Shown here: piece by piece, positions 15,444-29,392 of the stretch
How positions within the stretch are numbered: the first letter of the stretch is position 1
Layout of the letters: each line of letters begins with the position of its first letter
DNA from: Chinchilla lanigera
Lineage: Eukaryota; Chordata; Mammalia; Rodentia; Chinchillidae
Assembly: GCF_000276665.1 (NCBI RefSeq)
Contig: NW_004955438.1
Location: 11,318,540-11,382,539, forward strand
DNA length: 64,000 nt
Direction: 5' to 3'
Notes under the pieces: model-generated
Databases searched by the model: none
Told to the model about the DNA's origin: nothing
Seen by the model: only the letters and a program-made list of their open reading frames with translations
Program-made: the position numbers and the translations under genes

Positions 15444-16195
15444 TAGACAAAGTGCTATTTCTTTAATATGCACAGATATTATTAGAGTCTATTTTAAGTC
15501 AATTAGAGAAAAAGACCAATGAATTCATAAAAATTAGGCAAAGACTTTTCTGGTCACAGAAAAGGGAATACAAATGTCCTCCAAACATATGAAAACATAT
15601 TCAACAGCATTTAATAGGTGAGAAATACATAGCTTCCAAACATAAAAAATCATTTTTTATCTTTTTGGGCAAGGGTTTGGGAAAATAGGCACTGTCATAT
15701 GTTGATAGGTGTGTAAATTTTTGCTGTTCTGTGTAAGGTATTTAGCTGCCAATTTTAAAGTGCATTTAAATACTAATAAGAATTTATTTAAATACTAATT
15801 TAATTACTAATTTATTTAAATACTAATAAGAATTTATCATAGAGATAGTCATATATATACTTTTACAAAATGACATAAGTACAATGCTATTCATTGAAAA
15901 TGCTGTATTTATTAAGACACAAAACTGCAAGAAACTAAATTTCTATCAGAAATGGCTAGCTCAACAAATTGCAATATATCCAATAGCTATTAAAATGTAT
16001 AGGTAGCTCTGTATATTCTAATATGAAACAAACTATATTTTTCAGAGAAAAACATTTTTTTATTAATTCTATCAATTTTAAGTACCTATTATGTTCATTT
16101 GATATACTATAAGCTCTAAAATTTAACCCTAAGTATTTTTTCAATTTTATCTAAGGACGAATTTCAGCCTATGCAGTGACTTTGTAATTTGCTTA

Positions 16196-16414
<219 letters not shown>

Positions 16415-16519
16415 TTAATGTCAATAATTGTATTAAATATCAATGTTGTAATAATATCATGCCAGACTGCCTAATTCAAAATTAAACCTTGTACTTTTCA
16501 TACCTTGGATGTTAAGATA

Positions 16520-16770
16520 GGAGAAATGCTCAAGTCCTTATTCTGCACTCTCTTCTTCAATATTCTATGTTGTTTTCTACATGGAATATTTCTTTTTATA
16601 CAGCCATTTCTACCCATCCTTCAAGATATACACCCTCTTCTTCCCTGTTAGACAACTACCAATAATCTAACTCCTTAGCCAATGTTTAATAGCATTTACA
16701 GTCTCTTTCAATAAATTATTATACAGGAACTTTACATAATTGTATTTTTCTTTTGTAAAACTGTGACTTT
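16520..16770 (+). mobile_element. Possible L2 LINE remnant
   Basis: Words such as TACATGGAATATTTCTTTTT and CCATCCTTCAAGATATACAC resemble diverged L2 3'-half sequence. The match is weak. Confidence 0.3.
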
Positions 16771-16799
16771 TTGCTTATCTATATTTCATTTCTTCACTC

Positions 16800-18023
<1,224 letters not shown>

Positions 18024-18289
18024 CTAGATGAGGAAATAAAGTAACAATATAAGCTTCTTAAAAACACCTAGCATATAAAGCTAGAAATTCACTTAAAAAT
18101 ATTTTGATATGACATATGAATAAATGAGTATCAGAAAACACACACAAAAAATCTAGAAATATGTCCTTAGGAACTTAATATGTAGGTAAAGTGGTACTTG
18201 ATGAGATGCTAACTTTAAATACTATACATATAAATGAATTATAGAGGACTAAGTTCTAAACATAACCATAAAAAAAATAGAAAAAATGA

Positions 18290-18885
18290 GAACAACACTC
18301 ATTGGACTTTGGTACAAAGAGCCCTTCCCAGTCCTCCTCATGGCCCAGGGAGTTTATACTTGTTATCCCATGAAAAGTTACGGGAACTCTAGAGAATTAA
18401 TTCCAATCTACCACTTCCAGTGCATCCCATGGTGAGAATAGACACTAAAGCATATTTGTACTTATGGGAAGCCAAGGGGTCCTAAGTCCAGAAATGATGA
18501 TGGCTATCTGGAACAAAGGCCTCCACCCAGGACTGAATCCAGATTTTATTCATTTGTGAAGACGGGAGTGGCTTGAGGATGAATGACTGTGAGAGTGGTG
18601 GGAAATACGTGAGTGCCATGAGCAGGGGGTCAGGGAAACACGCCTGCCATCTCCAAAGATTACTATTAGCACCTCGGCTAGACCGATATGCATTGCTTAA
18701 GGCCAACTGAAGGGATAAGGAAAAGTTGTAGCCAGATCAATACATATCAATATATGGAAACAGGGTCAGGCTCAGCTAAAACGGAGGCAATTACTCCTCT
18801 TTTAAGGAGAGTTGCCTAGGAGGTCCTCCACACTTTGGGTTGTAAGATCTTTTCATGCATGGCATAAAAACTACAAGGCATAAAG
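18290..18885. other. Unassigned, less AT-rich stretch in intron 5
   Basis: The base composition is more balanced than in the flanks, with TGGCCCAGGGAGTTTATACT near 18340 and AACGGAGGCAATTACTCC near 18780. It could be an LTR remnant. No boundaries or duplications could be identified. Confidence 0.35.
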
Positions 18886-18889
18886 GAAA

Positions 18890-19310
18890 GGTTTTAAACT
18901 TCAGCATATGAAAAAAGATATCACTAAGAAAGACAAATTATGGAATATTTGCAATGTGTACAACTGAAAAGGGAACTATCACCAGCATACAAATGAAGAA
19001 AAACAATTCAACAATATAACCAACCCAAAAATCAAAAAAGAGCAAAGGATTTTTTAAAAAGCCAATTAATAGAAAAGTAAGTAAATAAGTGAAATTTCAC
19101 ATATAGACAGGAAACACAATTCACCCAAGAAGGTACCACTTTTCCGAGAAGATAAGCAACACTGGTCGCATTCTGTGCTGATGAATATGACGGTAAATGA
19201 GCATTTTTATATACTGACGGTGACAATGTGAATTGCCACATCTTTTGTGGAAAATAATCTGGTATTTTTAGTCTGCAAGCATTTTGCTTAGAGCAAGTCA
19301 TTTATAAACG
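18890..19310 (+). mobile_element. L1/HAL1-like remnant
   Basis: Diverged words of the LINE-1 tail occur (CCAGCATACAAATGAAG, TGAATATGACGGTAAATGAG, AAATAATCTGGTATTTTTAG), consistent with an old L1 fragment. The reading frame is lost. Confidence 0.5.
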
Positions 19311-19858
19311 GTATTTTGATATACTCAGGAATTTTCTACTTGAAGATCTCACTGTTAGCAAGGCAGCAGCTTTGTGCTTTCTAGTTCTCTTCACTTTATG
19401 AGGAAGGATCTGCTGGCTAAAGAGCTCAAATAAACATTCAAAATGTTAAAAACAAATAGTTCTTATTTAGTAACTTATTTATATAAAAATCTCATAAAGT
19501 ACAAAAATCCCTTTGCCACTCAATGAATCAATGTTGTATTTTTCTAGACCTGGATCCAAACTGCCCACTGGCAAATTAGTCTTAAAAAAAAAACTAGCTT
19601 TATTTTACAGCAGTTAATCTTAAGGTTGACATCACAATATTTTAACGCTACTCTGACAAAGACAGTGTTAACGCAATGGTTTTAACATATTAATTATACT
19701 AATTTAACAAATATCCATGAGTGTTAACTGCATAATTTTTCTAACAGAAAAACTGAAAACAAATTCATGCAGTTAAATAACATTTTCTGAGAAATAGGAC
19801 TGATTAGAAACAGTATGCTATACTACACTGTGTAGCCTGCTATTCTAAGACAAGAAAG

Positions 19859-20299
19859 TATGCCAGCTTGTGTCTACATGGCCCCCAAAGCCTCATGCAG
19901 CCACAGGTGGGGCTTTTGAGAGGTGGCTGGATCTAGAGTGTGTGAAGCTGGGATTAAGCGTGTGTGGTTACTAAATTAATCCACTGATTAGTCTGGCAGA
20001 GTTCTGGGTGTGGGTAATGGGAAGGCCCACCCTAGATATGATGGAATATAAAGGACAGAAAGAGGGCTGCTGCTGTTGCTTGCTACTTCAATGCTTCTTC
20101 ACTGTTTCACTGCATGGCTGCCTCTGCCCGCCCCGAACTGTTTCTCCTCTGCGACGTCCCTCTGCCATGTGCCAACCTGCCTTGGAGAAAACCAACTATG
20201 GACTGAAACCGCTACAAACTGTGAGCCAAATAAACCTTTCCTCTTTTAACTTTGGGTGCCAGGTATTTTGTCTTGGCAACAAGCAAAGTAACTAAGATA
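19859..20299 (+). mobile_element. MaLR-type solo LTR (about 441 bp)
   Basis: Old endogenous-retrovirus-like LTR. It contains GGTGGGGCTTTTGAGAGGTG, a GGACTGAAAC...CTGTGAGCCAAATAAACC block with a polyadenylation signal, and the GGTATTTTGTCTTGGCAAC end. It is flanked by near-identical 5-bp repeats (GAAAG at 19854-19858, GAAGG at 20300-20304). No internal retroviral genes are present. It lies antisense to EML5, only 45 bp from exon 5. Confidence 0.85.
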
Positions 20300-20322
20300 G
20301 AAGGTTAAGTACTTAGTATTTA

Positions 20323-20577
<255 letters not shown>

Positions 20578-20694
20578 CTAAAAATTTCTAATACTTCAAT
20601 GCTATATCAGAATAGCAGACTAGAAGTTACCTAAGAAATTGCTTTATGATACAATAGCATTCAATGTTCACATCCTCATTCTAAGGTTGCCAAA

Positions 20695-20775
20695 AGCTAT
20701 GTAACTGCAGGTAAATCACTGGTTTCAATCCTTATCTGTAAGAATAAGGGGGTTGAACTAGATTATTTTAAAAAT
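20695..20775 (+). mobile_element. MIR fragment
   Basis: GGTAAATCACTGGTTTC, ATCCTTATCTGTAAGAATAA and GGGGTTGAACTAGATTA follow the core of the ancient mammalian MIR SINE. Confidence 0.75.
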
Positions 20776-21227
20776 ATACTATGCTTTCCTTAGATTTCTA
20801 AAAAACAACTTCTTGAAAGAGATAAAATGTCATGAATGAGTTAGCAATGAAAATGAAGGTAAGACACCATGTTCTAAAAGGAAAAATGACCAACTCTAAT
20901 GTTTAATCTCTAATGGAAACTAAAAGTGGAGAGGGACAGACTGTATGTTGCTCTTATTGATATTTTTAAAAGCTGAGCAATTTCCTTTTGTAAAGTTTAA
21001 AAATGAGACAGACACCAATTTAGAATGATTTGTTCATCAATTAGAGAAGATAGAGAAGTCAAGTATAAATCTTTGGAACTACAGAGTTTGCTCTATATTA
21101 GGTGGACTTCAGTAAATTTTTATAGGGTGCAGAGAGAAATTTCTTGTTTTAAATTAGACAGGGCAGGGGCATATATATTAAATAATTATGTATAAATTAA
21201 TTAGGTTGAGAGAATAAATTTAACTTT

Positions 21228-21398
21228 TTTTCTTTTTTTTTTTTCAGTACTGGAGATTGAACCCAGGATCTATACACTAAACTACATCCCTAGTCCTTTC
21301 CTTAAAATTCTGAGACAGCTGGACTCAAACTTGTAAGCCTCCTGCCTTAGCTTGGCAGAGTACTGGGATCACAGTTATACAACTCCCTCCATGCCTAG
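21228..21398 (-). mobile_element. Dimeric B1-ID SINE with TSD
   Basis: A T run, antisense ID half (CAGTACTGGAGATTGAACCC), then antisense B1 half (TTCTGAGACAGCTGGAC, GCCTCCTGCCTTAGC, CCTCCATGCCTAG). A perfect 13-bp duplication, TAAATTTAACTTT, lies at 21215-21227 and 21399-21411. Confidence 0.9.
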
Positions 21399-21654
21399 TA
21401 AATTTAACTTTGTAGTAAGTAAATTACTATTTAAAATGATATAATATTAATATTATATTTTAAAGCCCTAAGCCTAAAAGAACAAACACTATAACATTTA
21501 TCCATTCAAATAATTAGTACTTTACTGAATTAAATTTTGTTTTGCTTTTTCATTTGTTTGCTCTAAAAAAGCCCTAAAAATGTAACTTGTAGCTTTATTT
21601 ACAATATAAATCACCAGTAAGATTTTTTTATTCATAACTAGCCAATCATTTATT

Positions 21655-21712
21655 AGGATATATATGTGTATATGTATATACACACACATATATGTATATA
21701 TGTATATATCTG
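21655..21712. repeat. (TATG/TGTA)-type microsatellite
   Basis: Alternating TATATGTGTATATG and ATACACACACAT runs, imperfect and partly self-complementary. Confidence 0.8.
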
Positions 21713-22082
21713 TCAAGCATCATCTTCCTCTCAAAGATAAGACAACAATCTCTATCTTCACAGTGTTTACATAATGTGCCTTAAAGCCTAGCATAGTGCC
21801 TTTGCTACTTAATAGTTACTGAAAAGATAAAGATTTAATATTACTCATTCAACAAACTAACACCAGAATATAAAAAACAGAATTGCAGCAGCAGTTAATG
21901 CTGCCATAGACACAGTAGGAATTAACTGTTTTCAGAAACTCTTAGACACGACAGAGTAAGAAAAGCAAGTATGTGCCATTTGCACCAGTGACTTATATTA
22001 GTCACAAGATGAATATCACCACTAATTTTATGGGCTTCAAATCCTCAAGTATAATTTTAAAACAAAACCTATAGCTTCTGTA

Positions 22083-22275
22083 GATCAGAAAGCTGACCCT
22101 GTGCCAGGCACTGAATTATGTTGTCTTTTTAATCATCAACTCTTCAAGGATAAGAGCAGTCAGTTTTAAGATTTGACAAAAGCTCAAATAGGTTAAATAA
22201 CTCATCCAAGTTAAACATACTTGTAAGTAAGTGGCAGACCACCTTCACCTATGATGCTTCTACATGCCATTCTTG
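22083..22275 (-). mobile_element. MIR SINE
   Basis: Antisense MIR words in order: GTGCCAGGCACTGAATTATG, TTAAATAACTCATCCAAG, TAAGTAAGTGGCAGACC. Confidence 0.85.
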
Positions 22276-22379
22276 CTCTGTGAATAAAAGGCTTCTTGTT
22301 TGTTTGGCTACCTAATATTACCTTTTACTCTGTAAGTGAGATATGAAGAAACAAGATGAACACAATGAATCCTACCTCA

Positions 22380-22498
22380 CTAGACTATAAATTCCTTTAC
22401 TGAGAGTGGTTACTTAATTCTTATTCACATCTATATCCCTTACAATGTTTCAAAGTAACTACACAATAAATATTTGTTAAGACTGAACATACAAACAT
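22380..22498 (+). mobile_element. L2 LINE 3' end
   Basis: CTAGACTATAAATTCCTTTA, then ACACAATAAATATTTGTTAA, as in the conserved 3' end of L2. Confidence 0.75.
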
Positions 22499-22544
22499 TG
22501 AAGTGGACATTTAAAAAATAAATACTGTCAAGTTTCTAAAACTA

Positions 22545-22748
<204 letters not shown>

Positions 22749-22876
22749 TTAAAATTCCTGTCCAAAATCAACCACAGCTCTCAATAAAAACCCCACATTT
22801 CAAAATCTTATGAAAAACAAAAATAAGGAAGAATAACTTAGTGCAACAATTAGTAGAATGAAATATTTAACACTTC

Positions 22877-22896
22877 TATGTATATATATATGTATA

Positions 22897-22930
<34 letters not shown>

Positions 22931-22936
22931 TTTTTT
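22877..22936. repeat. (TA)n microsatellite with T run
   Basis: About 16 TA/TATG repeats followed by a T run of about 25. The T run is the tail of the adjacent antisense B1. Confidence 0.9.
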
Positions 22937-23079
22937 GGTACTCTTGCTATGCAGTTCAGTGTGGCTTTGAATCCACTATGAGCCCAGGCTGGTCTCCAAC
23001 TCATAGTGGTCCTCTTGCATCAGCCATCCCAAGAACTGGGATTACAGGCATGTGCCACCATACCCAGCTAATTTCTAAA
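22912..23079 (-). mobile_element. B1-like SINE
   Basis: T tail, then GAGCCCAGGCTGGTCTCCAA, GGGATTACAGGCATGTGCC and ACCATACCCAGC: an antisense 7SL-derived B1. Confidence 0.92.
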
Positions 23080-23112
23080 ATAATTTGGCCTATAAACAGC
23101 TAGAATAATTTC

Positions 23113-23210
23113 GGGCCAGGGATATAGCTCAGTGGCAAAGTGCCTGTCTGGCAAGCACAAGGTCCTGAGTTTGATTCCCAGTACTAACTAACTAAGTAAA
23201 TAAATAAAAG
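23113..23210 (+). mobile_element. ID-type SINE
   Basis: GGGCCAGGGATATAGCTCAG, TCTGGCAAGCACAAGGTCC and GTTTGATTCCCAGTACT, followed by an AACTAACTAAGTAAATAAAT tail. Confidence 0.93.
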
Positions 23211-23884
23211 TTCAACTGAGAGTATCAGATAGATACCTGCATAATTTTTACAGGGCAAGAGTCTAAGTGGAACATACACAACATGAGTAGAGCTAGAAAT
23301 AATATTTATATAGCTTTCCATCACAGAAGACTTTCACAAAGGTACAAAACAGTTTTCATAGTTTTTTTTTTTAAGCTTCCTTACTGTTTATGGGCCAAAC
23401 AAAATTAACTTACACATACACACTTAATATTTTGGAGATCCCAGGCTTGGTTCATACTAAGATCCCATAAATCCTAATACATACAAAGTATTTTATGATA
23501 AACAAAAACTCAGATGAAAGAAAATATGCATTAGAAATACATGATTGAAAAATAAGTAAAAAGAAAAACTAACATTTAAAAAATAATTCATTTGTTCAGC
23601 TATCTGGCAGTCTTCACCATGTTTCCTTGATCCTTGTATAATCTAACCTAAGGTGTTTACCATGTCTAAAAGAGTGACTCTTCAGTAATGAAGAAAAAAA
23701 TACTTCTTATAACTTGATGTTTAACAACGCATCATAAAAGAGATTCAATGAAAAACACCATACAACTTTAAAATACTAACCCAAAATACTTTAAAAATTC
23801 TAATACTTTTTAAAATAGTTGGCTTATTTACTAAATTCAAAGTACTAAGTTGTGAAATGCCTTATTTTCAGTAAAACAGAATAC
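23211..23884. other. Intron 3, AT-rich, no feature recognised
   Basis: Unique-looking AT-rich sequence with a short T run at 23361-23371. No mobile element landmarks were recognised. Confidence 0.45.
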
Positions 23885-23889
23885 AGAAC

Positions 23890-24235
23890 TATCATCTAAA
23901 ATGTCCCACAGATGGTGCTTTCAGAAGGTGGCTGGAATGGGGGGATTACTTTATTCATCAGGTAATTAATCCACAGTTGAATGCAGTGTTAGGAGCTGAG
24001 GCCCAGTTAAAAGTTGGGTCATGGTGGGTGTGCCTGGGAGGGTAGATCTATAGTTCTGGCTCATCCCTCCCTCTCTGGCTCCTGGCTGCCATGGTTTGCA
24101 TAGCTTTCCTTGGCCACGCCCTTCCACCATGCCATTTCTGCCTTTGAGCCAGACAACAATGACTGAACCCTCTCAAGCTGTGAGACAAAATACACTGGGG
24201 GTGTCAGGTACTTTGACCTAGGAACAGGAAAGCTT
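23890..24235 (+). mobile_element. Diverged MaLR-like LTR
   Basis: GGTGGCTGGAATGGGG, TGCCATTTCTGCCTTTGAGC, TGACTGAACCCTCTCAAGCT and GTGTCAGGTACTTTGACC follow the order of the MaLR LTRs elsewhere in the window, but with much more divergence. Ends are approximate. Confidence 0.6.
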
Positions 24236-24239
24236 ATTA

Positions 24240-24640
24240 ACAAAAAGCTGTCTGAGAAAACATGTGTACACATTTTATAATTATCTAAATTGTAAATGTG
24301 TAAGACTGTATAACAGGCTTTAGAGGCTGCTGAAAATATACACAGAATTTTCTGTGTAACTTTTATCAATTCATAATTCTTACAAAATAGAATAATTGAT
24401 TTTGCCTCTGTTTTGGTTTGAGTTAGGATTTTACTACACACACTCAACAATTAGACATTTTTAAGAGCTTATAAAATTGTTTTATCTATGTTCACAAAAA
24501 CAGTATAATATTTAATGGAAACACTGATTACATTTTCTTTATTAATCCTATATAACTAAGCACAAAGAATATATATATTTTAACAAAGTCCCAAAGTAAA
24601 AAATGTTAGATCTCTAAAAAAAATTGTAGCAATATATTAT
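24240..24640. other. Intron 3, no feature recognised
   Basis: AT-rich intronic sequence without repeat or exon landmarks. Confidence 0.45.
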
Positions 24641-24719
24641 TTTTCTGCACTGTTGGGGATCGAATATAGAGCCTTGAGCATACTAGGCAAGCACTCTACC
24701 ACACACATTTGCAGTCCAC
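24641..24719 (-). mobile_element. Diverged ID-type SINE
   Basis: TTTTTCTGCACTGTTGGGGA, ATCGAATATAGAGCC and GCAAGCACTCTACCACAC are an antisense, mutated ID element. Confidence 0.75.
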
Positions 24720-24999
24720 AGTAATAAAAGACATGTACACCAACTAAACACACCCGAGATACAAACCATTAAATTTTAAAAATCAACATTTGAATAATGG
24801 ATGTTTGCATGTGTCCAAACTCAAACTGCACATACTATGTACAGTCTTTTATATGTAAATTACCATTCAATAAAGATGCTGGAAAAACCCAGAAAATGTA
24901 TTGTTTGTACTGAATCACTGGGTTAAAAGTTTTCTGCTAATACTATACGCATTGAGCCATGTTTCTGAGTCTCACAATTCTACAATTTTTAAAATACTG

Positions 25000-25165
25000 T
25001 TTTAAACAGCTTTACTGAGATATAATTCCACATTAAATTATTTACCCAATTAAAGTGTACAACCCAATGGTTCTTAGTATGCTCACAGAACTATACAACC
25101 ATTACTACAATCAGTTTTAGAACATTTCATCATCTAAGAAAGACACTGGTAACTGCTGGTAGTCA
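25000..25165. mobile_element. L1 3'-UTR-derived fragment
   Basis: CTTTACTGAGATATAATTCC, TAAAGTGTACAACCCAATGG, TTAGAACATTTCATCATC: a common fragment of old L1 3' UTRs. Orientation was not settled. It ends about 160 bp from the exon 3 donor. Confidence 0.7.
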
Positions 25166-25296
25166 TTCTCATCCTTTCCTCTCCTCCATAATTGCATAAT
25201 TTTGTACAAAGTGTAAAATTTTAATCTGGCAATAACAAAATACAGAAGAGTAAAATTCCCAGAACTTTTCTTTGGCCTTTTCCTGCCCAACAGTCA

Positions 25297-25485
<189 letters not shown>

Positions 25486-25519
25486 TTACAAATGGCAAAT
25501 AAATTCTATTCATGAATTG

Positions 25520-26000
25520 TATAAACCTAAAAACTTATACATCTGTACTTTATAGATATCACAGATAAGGTAGATGTATTTCATCTTATTAAAACTTGCA
25601 CATACATACATACATATATACTGTTTCTTCCCTAAGAAACAAGATTTCTAATAGTAGGATTGACAAAAAATCCTAAATATAACTCCTGCCAAAAATAAAA
25701 AATACTAGATAAATGTAAATACATGTTTTTAAATGTACTGCTGAGGTGTCAAGGAATTAAGAAAATGAAAACACAAACAAATTTCCTGTACAAATCCTAA
25801 AGGATAAGAGACCACATACATAGGTATGAGATGAATCCTGAACTCCTCACTTTTATCCTGTGGGTTGAAGAGGAATAGGTGATAAAGTCTAGAACCTACT
25901 CCAGGTGAGACCTTAAAATTGCAGATCTCTGACAAAAAGCAATGAACCCCTAATAGTACGGCACAACGCAAAATAACCCCTTAAAGAAAGAGGGGTGACA
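25520..26000. other. Intron 2 proximal part, no feature recognised
   Basis: Sequence just upstream (in gene sense) of exon 3, with a short ACATACATACAT patch near 25600. Nothing else was recognised. Confidence 0.4.
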
Positions 26001-26506
26001 ATGCATGACAGGGAAAAAAAAATCACCTCAGCAGTTATAACCAGAAGCAATGTTCACATTGTTGTATGACCTTAATTTGCAGTGGTCACAAATCTCTCCA
26101 GTGTGAGTTTGCATTCAGAGTGGTCCTACGGACTGACTGTGTCTTCAATCAATTTTGACCAAATGGCATAGGCAAACAGAAATTTTGTAGAGCAATGTAA
26201 CTTTCAAATCATTCCTTAAAGAATTCTTACAGGTAGAAATTTAATAAAAATAAGTTTTAAAAAAATGAAATAAAAAATCCTCCACAAACACAAAAAGAGA
26301 CTGTGAGAATCAGTAGGTCACAACAACAAAATTAGTCTTGCAAAATACATCAGATATTGGAATTATAAAAACAATGTGAAATAAAAATGTAAGTAGAGAA
26401 ATCAAATTAAGGCTTCACAGTAGTTGAATATGAACAAAGAATAGGAATCTATGAAATATATCCAAGATGTGAAGAAGTGTACAGAATTTCTAGAAATGAA
26501 AAATAA

Positions 26507-26662
26507 GGCCACCAGTGGTGGTACACCCCTGTAATCCCAGCCCTTGGGAGGCTGAGGCAGGAGGGTCCCTGAGTTTGAGGCCAGCCTTGGGTATATAAGT
26601 GAGTTCAAGGCCAGCCTGAATTATGCAGCGAGACCCTGTCTCAAAAAAAAAAAAAAAAAAAA
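26507..26662 (+). mobile_element. B1-like SINE, duplicated middle
   Basis: GTGGTACACCCCTGTAATCC, GGGAGGCTGAGGCAGGAGG, two copies of an AAGGCCAGCCT/GAGGCCAGCCT segment, GCGAGACCCTGTCTC and an A tail of about 20. Confidence 0.93.
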
Positions 26663-27548
26663 GAAAAGAAAAATAAAATACATGAATGAGAGAAGGTAAG
26701 AAACATGAAAAGATGACACTGTAGTCAATAAGAATTATTATCCCCTGCCACAAATATATAAAAAACTGTAGAAAATATATGAAACAAATATGTTCAGATA
26801 TTTGTAACAGGAAATAAAGCACTATGAACTCTAAAAGAGGGTTAAACAAATGAGTCCTACAAATGCCTCAGGCTTTCATTAGGATGCAATTTCCAGATAA
26901 AGGCACATAAAGGTGGAACCCACTAGAACCCAGCAGACTTGCAGTTTTAAAGACAGAGCCTAGAGTTCAGCGAAGCCAAGATGGCTAGAATTTCCAGAGC
27001 AGAGAATGAGCTCCAGGGACTTTGTCTACAGGTGAGACTTGGAAACACTATTCTCTGCATGCATAGAGCAAAATCCATGAGGCCATAAAAAGAAAAAATT
27101 CTAGAAAATAAGTACTAAAGGGGGAACCACAGCCAATTTTAAGATCGTGAGGGCTAGAAATCGTCCAAATTCCCGACAGTCAGAATGGAGACACCTCTTT
27201 GAACTCACTGTGTATTAATTATCCCAGGAGCATCACTCCAGACCCACGAGGGATTTTCTTAACTTCAAGAACACTGTTCAAATGTTGTAAAGGGACACAA
27301 TGAAATACAGAATTGAAATATAACATACACAATCTCTAGCATCTAATGAAGAAATTACTGGCATGTGCAGAAACAAAAACAATTGCCGGGGGTGGGTAAA
27401 ATCAGTCAACAGAAACAAACCAACCCATAAGTTATGGAGATGACTGAAATTAGAGGAGTCACTATAATGAAAATGTTGTAGAAGTTCAAGAATTACCTTA
27501 ACACACAGCTACAAATGATAAACAGAAAAGTGAGATCTAAAAGAAGAA

Positions 27549-27745
27549 TAAAGCCAGATGTGGTGGTGCACACCTATAATCTTAGCCCTGGGGAACAGGA
27601 GACAAACGAGAAGGAAAAAGGAGGGAAGGGGGAAGAAAGAGGTGGAAGTCCAAGGAGTAGGGGTAGTGGGACAGGAAGAGGGCGAGAAGATGATGGGGGA
27701 AAAAGAGGAGAAGGAGGAGGAGAAAGAGGAAGAAAGAAGAAATAA
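27549..27745 (+). repeat. Truncated B1 head with long polypurine tract
   Basis: The first about 50 bp (AGCCAGATGTGGTGGTGCAC, CACCTATAATCTTAGCCC) are B1. They run straight into about 140 bp that is almost entirely A and G on the plus strand (27598-27743). Confidence 0.85.
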
Positions 27746-27792
27746 AACTTGTAAAAATAAATTGTGCATTATTTGAAATGAAAATTCAGTTC

Positions 27793-27942
27793 AGCTGGGT
27801 GTGGTGGTGCATGCCTGTAATCCCAGCACTTGAGAGGTTGAGGCAGGAGGACTGCTGAGTTTGAGGTCAGCCTAGTGAGTTCAAGGCCAGCCTGTACTGC
27901 ATAGCTAGAGCCTGCCTCAAAAAAAAAGTAAAAAAAAAAAAG
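27793..27942 (+). mobile_element. B1-like SINE
   Basis: AGCTGGGTGTGGTGGTGCAT, GCCTGTAATCCCAGCACTTG, GAGGCAGGAGGACTGCTGAG, a duplicated GAGGTCAGCC/AAGGCCAGCC core and an A-rich tail. Confidence 0.95.
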
Positions 27943-28286
27943 TCACGTCAAAGAATTAAAAGCAAGTTAGACAATGATGAAAAGATAAATGAATTTGAAG
28001 ACACAGCAAGAGAAACTACTGAAAATAAAACACAGGAAGACAAAGGAAAAAAGAATTTACAGAGCCTCAGTTACCTCTTTGTCTAACATGTAACTATAGC
28101 TCAAAAAAGAAAAGAACAAGGAAAAGAATATAAAAACCAACTAACTAGCCAAAAATGTTCTAAATGCAATGAAAATCACAAACCCACACATATAAGATAC
28201 TAAAAAAACCCCAAGATGAATTATCAATCACACTCCAAGACACATGACATGCCAGGTATCAACAAAACTGCCAAGACAAGTACTAA

Positions 28287-28472
28287 GACCAGTATGATAT
28301 TGTACACCTGTAATCCCAACTGCTTTGGAGGCTGAGGCAAAAGAATCACAAGATTGAGGTCAGCCTGGGAAACTGAACAAGACTGTCTCAAAATTAAAAA
28401 TAAGGACTGGGAATGTAGGTCATTGTGAGGCCCTGGATTCAATGACCAGAATATCTTTCTCACACACAAAAT
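28287..28472 (+). mobile_element. Dimeric B1-ID SINE, diverged
   Basis: B1 half (ACACCTGTAATCCCAACTGC, GAGGCTGAGGCAAAAGAATC, GACTGTCTCAAAATTAAAAA) followed by a shortened ID half (AAGGACTGGGAATGTAGGTC, GGATTCAATGACC). Confidence 0.8.
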
Positions 28473-28735
28473 CTTAAAAGCAGTCAGACCAAAAAACAAC
28501 CCCCCCAATTAAAAAACAAAACAAAACAAAAAACCCAGCAACTTTCGTATTAAAGAACAAAGATTAAAAAATTATTCCAGTTTTCTCATCAGAAGCCACA
28601 TAAGTCAGAAGACATTGGACAACCTCTCTGAAATGTTGAGGGGGGAGAAAAGCCAACACAGAACTGTGTACCTAGCAAAAATGTTTTTTGAAAATTGAGT
28701 CAAAGCAGTCTTTTTCAAATAGACAAAAGCTGGGA

Positions 28736-28879
28736 AGCCAGGTGCAGTGGCATGTACATGCAGTCCCAGCTACTGTACTTGGGAGACTGAAGCAGGAGGA
28801 TTGTTTGCACCCAGGAGTTTGAGGACAGACTGGGCAACACTGCAAGGCTCCACCTCTAAAAAGAAAAAAAAAAAAAAAG
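28736..28879 (+). mobile_element. Old 7SL-derived SINE monomer
   Basis: GAAGCCAGGTGCAGTGGCAT, GCAGTCCCAGCTACTGTAC, GCAGGAGGATTGTTTGCACC, AGGAGTTTGAGGACAGACTG. It keeps the longer 7SL-like right part that standard B1 lacks, so it may be an early monomer. It is inserted in the L1 ORF1 remnant. Confidence 0.85.
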
Positions 28880-29392
28880 CTGAGAGAACGCATCACTGGA
28901 AAAGATGCTCATGAAATACAACAGTAAAAGTTTTACTGGGCAGAAGAAAAATGATACAAATAGGAACAATTTACACATATGCATAAAAGCCCCAATGGTA
29001 AATATATAAATAAAACTTTTCTTATTTAAAAATTTCTTCTAAAACTCTTTCAGGCAAAAATAACAATAGTTACTATGTGGTTTACCAAATATGTACAATT
29101 AAAATCAGTGATAATAAAAGCCCAACATACAGGAGAAGAGAAAGGAAACAGCAACATATATTTTTCAATTTTCTTTGTCAGTGAATATAAAACTTCAGGA
29201 AAATCACAAATTTTGGATCACAAAGTATCAACAAATTACATAAAATTAAAATACAGAGTACTCTATGTACCCTGATAAGGAATTAAACTTATCCAGAAAA
29301 TCCCCAAATATTTAAAAATTATATTCTAAATAACTGAAGTACCAAAGAAGGAATCACAGAAAAAATGTGAGGAACAATACAAAACACATTGA

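Larger units (their letters stand above)
26000..29050 (+). mobile_element. Long L1/HAL1-like remnant with nested B1 SINEs
   Basis: From about 26860, words of an old LINE-1 5' region and ORF1 appear: GCCAAGATGGCTAGAATTTC near 26970, TTTTCTCATCAGAAGCC, GACAAAAGCTGGGAAG, AGAGAACGCATCACTGG, GGCAGAAGAAAAATGATAC. The frame is destroyed. B1-type SINEs at 26507, 27549, 27793, 28287 and 28736 lie inside it, the last cutting one recognisable ORF1 segment in two. The part before 26860 is assigned with less certainty. Confidence 0.65.

Noticed and set aside
20008..20295. 95-codon frame with several cysteines, resembling a small secreted protein
   Set aside because: It is inside a MaLR LTR; similar frames recur in the other LTR copies (for example 62756-62995).
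24061..24450. 129-codon minus-strand open frame
   Set aside because: Mostly reads through a diverged LTR in antisense; no domain, no splice or transcript signal.
27515..27776. Open frames rich in Lys, Arg, Glu and Gly on the plus strand
   Set aside because: They come from a purine-rich tract attached to a B1 fragment; such composition gives long open frames by chance.
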